Of a stretch of DNA of 63,753 nucleotides, positions 59,329-63,753 are shown one piece after another. The notes under the pieces were generated by a model. It was not told the origin of the DNA, made no database searches, and saw nothing but the letters and a program-made list of their open reading frames with translations. The position numbers and the translations under genes were made by a program. The DNA is from Blastopirellula retiformator (lineage in GTDB: Bacteria; Planctomycetota; Planctomycetia; Pirellulales; Pirellulaceae), in contig NZ_SJPF01000004.1 in NCBI RefSeq assembly GCF_007859755.1, positions 844,005 through 907,757 of the forward strand, read 5' to 3'. Positions within the stretch are counted from its first letter, which is position 1, and every line of letters begins with the position of its first letter.

Positions 59329-60540
59329 TTAGTACGTCCAAACGACGCCGATTACCGAATCGGCGGCGTCTTCGGTCATGCCGATTTCGGCGAACGGTTC
59401 CACGATTCTGCCGCAGCGATAATTGGTCGCCGCAAATCGCAATCGCAGCAGTTCCCGCATCGAGCCCGGCACGCCGAGTCCGTTGATCTGCGTTTCGGTT
59501 TGAAACAGCCCCAAAAACGAGGCGCTCAGCGTGATGCGATCATTCACCGCAAAACCAACGCCCAGGTTGTACGTAAACTGGTGACCGTAGAAAACGTTCT
59601 GGTTGTCGAATTCCCGCTCGGCCTGATAGCGATAACCGAGTCCATAGAAATAGATGATCGGATCGTAGCGTTGGATAAACAGCAACTGCGCGGAAGGCGC
59701 CCAGACGCCGTTGGCCAGCGTCGCTTGCGTTAGCCCGTTGACCGCATACTCGGCGTCGCCGGTCGGGGCGGTCAGGCCGAAGCTCAAAATCACATCGGGC
59801 GAATACCCATAGCAACCTTCGCGGCACAGCAGATTGACCCCCAGTTCCAGGTCGCCGATACCGCCGTTGTCGCTCGTCTGATCGAAACGCCCTACCGACG
59901 AAAACTCTTGACTCGCCCAACCCACCGGCAAGCTGCCCGACAGTTGCACCCGGTCCGAAAGTCCATACCGCAAAGCGAACGGCACAAACAGCGAGCGACG
60001 TTTTAGGTCGGCCCGCGCCACGCCGGAAGGACTGACCTCGATCGGAAAGTCATAGTCCGCCTTCGCGTAAACCAACCCCACATCCATCTGCCACTGCCCC
60101 GGCGTCAGCAGCACGCTGGCCGTCCGCAGAAACTGCACGTTGAAATCTTCCAGCGGCTCGCCATACTCTTGCTCTTGGCTGACCAGCGGCTTAACCAGTT
60201 CGACCTTGCCGCTTTCCGGCGTCATCGGAATCGGCGGCGGAGGCAGCGGCGCCGCGTCGTCCTGTAGCGCCGTCACCGGCATGATCGTGCCATTACCGTA
60301 TTTCCAGACCAGCGAAGAGTCATGCACAAACAACGGCTCGTCCTGGTGCAAACGCTCCGGCGCACGATAGTCCCACTGCGCTTCGGCGGCCGAGGCCATT
60401 CCCATCGCCGCAAAGGCGATGGCCAGCAGCGCCGCGGGCAACCGCCCGGCAGACCAGCTTCGGCGGCGACAGGTTACGCAGGCTCGCGTCATCGTTTCGA
60501 TCCTTCGGGAAACGCGCTTCATCGGCTTGTAGACTTCCAT
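59329..60540 (-). CDS. FapF-like outer-membrane beta-barrel transporter
   Basis: The product is about 403 aa; starts at 60540, 60522 and 60492 are possible. A signal peptide (AALLAIAFAAMGMASAAEA) is followed by a Pro-rich segment (DDAAPLPPPPIPMTPESGKV) and a barrel of alternating strands (LTPGQWQMDVGLVYAKADYD, then YYFGLGYRYQ-type strands), ending in an aromatic C-terminal WTY. It resembles the Phenol_MetA_deg-like transporters found beside C39 peptidases, including FapF. It lies between the C39 peptidase and the BBP7 barrel and is likely the secretion channel; no direct evidence is available. Confidence 0.82.
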   Translation of the reverse strand: MEVYKPMKRVSRRIETMTRACVTCRRRSWSAGRLPAALLAIAFAAMGMASAAEAQWDYRAPERLHQDEPLFVHDSSLVWKYGNGTIMPVTALQDDAAPLPPPPIPMTPESGKVELVKPLVSQEQEYGEPLEDFNVQFLRTASVLLTPGQWQMDVGLVYAKADYDFPIEVSPSGVARADLKRRSLFVPFALRYGLSDRVQLSGSLPVGWASQEFSSVGRFDQTSDNGGIGDLELGVNLLCREGCYGYSPDVILSFGLTAPTGDAEYAVNGLTQATLANGVWAPSAQLLFIQRYDPIIYFYGLGYRYQAEREFDNQNVFYGHQFTYNLGVGFAVNDRITLSASFLGLFQTETQINGLGVPGSMRELLRLRFAATNYRCGRIVEPFAEIGMTEDAADSVIGVVWTY

Positions 60541-60574
60541 CTTGAGGAACCTTATCTGCGTCCTAAGCGCCGCG

Positions 60575-61717
60575 TTACCAAACGATGCCGGTCGAGAAGG
60601 CGAAACCAACCAGGTCGAGCGAATCGGACGGCGCCAACGCGTTCATCGTCAGTTCACCCACATTCAGTTCGCCGACGGTCGAAGTGGCGCCAGCCGCTCC
60701 TCCCATTTCGCCCCAGTTTTGATACTCAAACGCCCCGCGAACGAAGAACCGCCCGCCGATGCACTTCAGCGGGGCGCTCCACTGGGCGCCAAGTTGAAAC
60801 TCCGCGACAAAAATCGAATCGCTGCTGCCGGCGAAACCGCCGTTGGTTTGCGTGGCGTTGCCGCTGGGGCTGATCAACTGGGCATGCGTCAGAGCGCCGA
60901 CGTACGTGTCGCCAAACAGGACCGAGCCCCGGGCGTTCCAGAACCACTGCAGACCCCAGCAGCAATCGCTGCAGCGATAGCCCGAGAGCGAAAACGTCAG
61001 GCCATCCCCTTCAAAGTTGGCGATCCCCGAGGCGGTTCCGGCGAAGATGTCGTTGCCGCCACCCAAGCCGCCCGGCCGAGCGATGATGCCGTTAAACCCG
61101 ATCGTTTCGTTGGTGTCGCGCATCGCATGGCGATAACCGAACGTCCCGACCATGTTCCAGTCGCAAACGCAAAACTCTTTGACCGCTTCCAGGTCAAACG
61201 CGTACATTTCCAGATTCGTGCCGGAGGCGTAACCGAACGTATCGCCGACGACGAAGAACGGGTCGTTGTAGTTCGAGCTGGAGTTCAGTTCCCAGTAGCG
61301 GAACTGCACGCCCCAGCCGCTGTCGCAAACGTAGCTGGCCCAAATCCGCGGCGCCGGCGTCAGCCCGCCAATGCCATAGTCGCTGGTCGCAAAGCTATTA
61401 GTGACCGGCGTGGTCGCATTGGCGAACGTCCACCCTGCCTGATTGCCGCCCGACGGCGCCAAAAAGGTCGCTTCGACGCCCACCCGCCAGCCCGAGCGGC
61501 AGCACCCGCACGCCGGCCCACATGCCGTTTGGTACTGGTCGGTCTGGTAGTGATCGCTGGCGCTCGCCATGCCATCCGAGTTCTCAAACGCCACCGGCAA
61601 CAGCCGCGGCTCTTGTTCCCAGTAGACCGAACGGAAAACATCGTCCGATTGGGCGAACGATGTCGAGGAGGCCATCAGTACGACCGCCATCGCAACAAGC
61701 CGGTGACGCATTTTCAT
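60575..61717 (-). CDS. BBP7-family outer-membrane beta-barrel protein
   Basis: The product is 380 aa from ATG 61717, preceded by an AAGGA site. A signal peptide (RLVAMAVVLMASSTSFAQ) is followed by a Cys-rich patch (TACGPACGCCRSGWRVGVEA) and repeated amphipathic strands (VCDSGWGVQFRYWELNSSSN, FFVRGAFEYQNWG), ending in GFAFSTGIVW. This is the BBP7/Lpg1974-like family abundant in planctomycete outer membranes. It is first in the leftward run BBP7-barrel-C39 peptidase; whether it participates in export or is just co-transcribed is not known. Confidence 0.87.
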   Translation of the reverse strand: MKMRHRLVAMAVVLMASSTSFAQSDDVFRSVYWEQEPRLLPVAFENSDGMASASDHYQTDQYQTACGPACGCCRSGWRVGVEATFLAPSGGNQAGWTFANATTPVTNSFATSDYGIGGLTPAPRIWASYVCDSGWGVQFRYWELNSSSNYNDPFFVVGDTFGYASGTNLEMYAFDLEAVKEFCVCDWNMVGTFGYRHAMRDTNETIGFNGIIARPGGLGGGNDIFAGTASGIANFEGDGLTFSLSGYRCSDCCWGLQWFWNARGSVLFGDTYVGALTHAQLISPSGNATQTNGGFAGSSDSIFVAEFQLGAQWSAPLKCIGGRFFVRGAFEYQNWGEMGGAAGATSTVGELNVGELTMNALAPSDSLDLVGFAFSTGIVW

Positions 61718-61985
61718 CGCGGAAATCCTTTCAGCCACCGTTTCAGCCGGTGAGCTTGTCCATGCTCAAAACGAACGTTCGACCACCCACCGACGCCAAA
61801 AGCGCCAGCCCAGCCGTTTCGTCCCGTCCATGCCGTGCTAGCGTCAATCGCGTGCTAGCGTGCACAACACGTAGAGTTGTGTTCTCAGGATCGGACGTCA
61901 GTGGGGTTGCGATCAAAGAATAGACCGCCAGCACCCACAACCGTCGCCATCGGTGCAAGCGGGGGATTCGTTAGAGCCGGGCTAG

Positions 61986-62129
61986 TCGGAAGAGGCGGTT
62001 GGCCGCAAGGGTGCGAGAGAACGACTCAGGGAAGCCGGGGCGCTCTGGGGTACAAGGCGCTACCTCGACATGGACCGCCTGCACGAACTGGAGGAGCACG
62101 AGGACGACAATTTTCCAGAGCCAGGCTGA
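61986..62129 (+). pseudogene. 3' fragment of an unidentified protein gene
   Basis: A 47-codon open stretch without a start codon reads GARERLREAGALWGTRRYLD and ends HEDDNFPEPG before a TGA. The composition is protein-like. It runs antisense to the aberrant tail of the transposase gene, so it probably marks a recombination junction. Confidence 0.3.
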
Positions 62130-62599
62130 AAATCAAAAGAGCGCAACTTGACGGACGGTACCCGGGCGAGCGATCCCCATTTCCAGTCTTCGGCCAAAGT
62201 TACCAGGCCAGCCTGCCGGGCATTGCGTTCGACATAACGACATACGACCAGAAAGTGCCGGTCGTCTTGCACCGGAAAACTCTTGAACCGCCCTTGATAG
62301 ATGTGCCCTTCGCCGGAAGTGTGGCAGTGCGCGTGTCGGCGCATCGTGTGCGTCAGGGTGACCCACCGCAGCAAGTCGCTCATGCCGCCGTCAGCGGTGG
62401 GGCGGACGACCAAATGCCAATGGTTGGGCATCAGTTGGTAGGCTAAAATTTGACACGGGTACCGCGACAGCCCCTCGGCCAAAATACGCTCGAACGCATC
62501 GAAATCGTCCGGCGTATCGAAGATCGCCGCCCGAGAGTTGCCTCGATTCAAGGCATGATAAATGCCGCCGGCTTCGTCTGCTCGCTTTGGCCTACCCAC
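62060..62599 (-). pseudogene. REP-associated tyrosine transposase (RAYT / IS200-like), C-terminally truncated
   Basis: The N-terminal 150 residues are a clear Y1-type HUH transposase of the REP-associated class: MGRPKRADEAGGIYHALNRG, the HUH pair in LMPNHWHLVVRP, and the region YQGRFKSFPVQDDRHFLVVC with the candidate catalytic Tyr. After WKWGSLARV the sequence no longer matches the family (PSVKLRSFDF, then a Ser-rich run), while homologues continue for about 70 more residues. The break lies near 62163. The gene may be inactive. RAYTs move REP-type palindromes and could be a source of the miniature elements in this window. Confidence 0.82.
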
Positions 62600-62817
62600 G
62601 ACAGCAGGGTATCATGTGCTGGCGGAGGAAAAAGAGTCCTGACACCTTTTCTGACACGCAGAAGACTTCCGCACGATAAAATGCCACTGCATTCACAAGG
62701 TTGAAACCAAGCTTCGCCCTGCCATTGTGGCACGGCGAAATGGAATTAATTTGAATGCGCAAATGGCGTGCCGAACGGTATTGGGACGGGGGGCAAATTC
62801 GCAACGCGGGCCCTTAA
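62600..62817. other. Non-coding region upstream of the transposase
   Basis: It contains CTGACAC repeated twice (62639 and 62651) and a GGAAAAAGAGTCCTGACACC sequence like those that flank REP-associated transposases. At 62765-62783 there is an 18/19 match to 83-101 at the left end of the window. A GC-rich hairpin (GGGACGGGGG / CCCCCGTCCC) lies at about 62784-62829. No gene is supported. Confidence 0.45.
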
Positions 62818-63171
<354 letters not shown>

Positions 63172-63448
63172 CCAACAGCTTAGTTTCAAAGTCAAGGTCA
63201 CTTTCCAGTTCCAGTGATATGACCTTTGCATGGTAATGGCCATCTGAGTACGAACAACCCGCTGTGATCGAGGGCGATATCAAACGAATCGTGTCGCACT
63301 GATCCGACCGAATGTCCACAGTGGCGAATCGTTCTCTCAATACGTTTTCCAGTTGTGTGAATTCTTGAATCGTCATCTCGGTAATCCTGATGCAGCACGT
63401 CGAAATGCTTCGGTGAGGTGGTGCCCGAAATGGAGGCGCGCCGAGGGC

Positions 63449-63753
63449 TTATTTTCGGCCCGGCTGATTGTTCTCGAATTTCACTGGCGTTTGGTAGCCG
63501 AGGCTGGAGTGCTTTCGGTCGCAGTTCTGGAGTGCTTTCGGTCGCAGTTGTAGTAGCGAAAGTACTCTACCAACTCGCGCGCCCCAACGCCCACATCCTC
63601 GTATTCGGTCATTTCCAGTTCCGTCATGATCGTTCCGAAGCAAGATTCCATGAATGCGTTGTCGTAGCAGTCGGCGGCCCGGCTCATGCTTTGCCGAATC
63701 GACGCGCGGCGCAGCAGCGATCGGAACCGCTTCCCTGCGTACTGGCCTCCTCG
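63449..63753 (-). pseudogene. IS3-family transposase (OrfB, DDE integrase core), 3' part, frameshifted
   Basis: The sequence enters from the right window edge and encodes GGQYAGKRFRSLLRRASIRQ, then SMSRAADCYDNAFMESCFGT and IMTELEMTEYEDVGVG, typical of the C-terminal rve domain of IS3/IS150-type transposases (the Glu of the DDE triad lies in FMESCFGT). At 63504-63549 a 23-bp unit occurs twice in tandem, shifting the frame. With a single copy the reading frame would continue as NCDRKHSSLGYQTPVKFENN to the TAA at 63449. The element is therefore inactive. Confidence 0.88.
63504..63549. repeat. 23-bp tandem duplication within the IS3 transposase
   Basis: CTGGAGTGCTTTCGGTCGCA plus GTT occurs twice head-to-tail (63504-63526 and 63527-63549) without a mismatch. 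Its length is not a multiple of three. Confidence 0.95.

Noticed and set aside
61743-61958. 71-codon minus-strand frame upstream of the BBP7 gene
   Set aside because: Part of it looks hydrophobic like a signal, but there is no start site or family resemblance. It is likely chance.

Overview
The window is a high-GC chromosomal segment of a planctomycete, most likely Pirellulaceae and close to Blastopirellula-type organisms. The assignment rests on gene content rather than a marker gene. It carries a DUF1592/DUF1588/PA14 cytochrome paired with a DUF1552 protein, a DUF1559 pseudopilin followed by a small regulatory-domain lipoprotein, an extracellular protein with the LEALEQREL-type N-terminus, PQQ/WD40 propeller proteins, a BBP7-type outer-membrane protein, and the NPYDSP N-terminal motif. 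I saw no tRNA, rRNA, CRISPR array or prophage.

Layout. 0.1-3.8 kb: planctomycete cytochrome/DUF1552 pair. 4.2-7.2 kb: RNase R, then a small secreted Gly/Tyr/His-rich protein behind a textbook sigma-54 promoter. 7.3-10.1 kb: MiaE-like hydroxylase and a methionine-salvage operon (mtnB-mtnD-mtnC). 10.3-20 kb: an unknown secreted protein, a STAS/GspE-type ATPase pair, an SDR, ribosomal protein S20, a TPR protein, fused CobA-HemD, a squalene-cyclase-like Tat protein and small proteins. 20-32.5 kb: class V aminotransferase, a frameshifted DUF1559 gene and its lipoprotein partner, PyrK and a pseudouridine synthase, class I mannose-6-phosphate isomerase, a TatC with a large insertion, a hydrolase, CoaD and membrane proteins. 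32.5-36.7 kb: an ABC ATPase and an 875-aa membrane protein, bracketed by two nearly identical 150-bp three-hairpin elements. 36.7-47.5 kb: MocA/XdhC molybdenum-cofactor proteins, an ABM-like protein, a pseudo-protease/WD40 lipoprotein, a sugar MFS transporter, an SDR, SerC and SerA, and a metallo-hydrolase. 47.6-50.5 kb: two tandem dynamin/DUF697-like GTPases. 50.7-54.7 kb: a PQQ-propeller protein followed by a tight operon of radical SAM enzyme, lipoyl H-protein homologue and 2x[4Fe-4S] ferredoxin. 55.3-57.4 kb: secreted animal-type heme peroxidase. 58-61.7 kb: small secreted protein with a leader-like motif, a FapD-like C39 peptidase, a beta-barrel transporter and a BBP7 beta-barrel. 61.8-63.75 kb: debris of mobile DNA, with a 3'-truncated REP-associated tyrosine transposase and an IS3-type transposase broken by a 23-bp tandem duplication.

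Most of the window is core metabolism arranged in short operons. The accessory signal is concentrated in four places. The first is the C39-peptidase/beta-barrel/cargo locus, which resembles a reduced Fap (functional amyloid) or bacteriocin-like export system. The second is the radical SAM/H-protein/ferredoxin operon, whose substrate cannot be inferred from known pathways. The third is a family of palindromic miniature elements: two full copies, one internally deleted copy and one fragment. The fourth is the scrambled right end.
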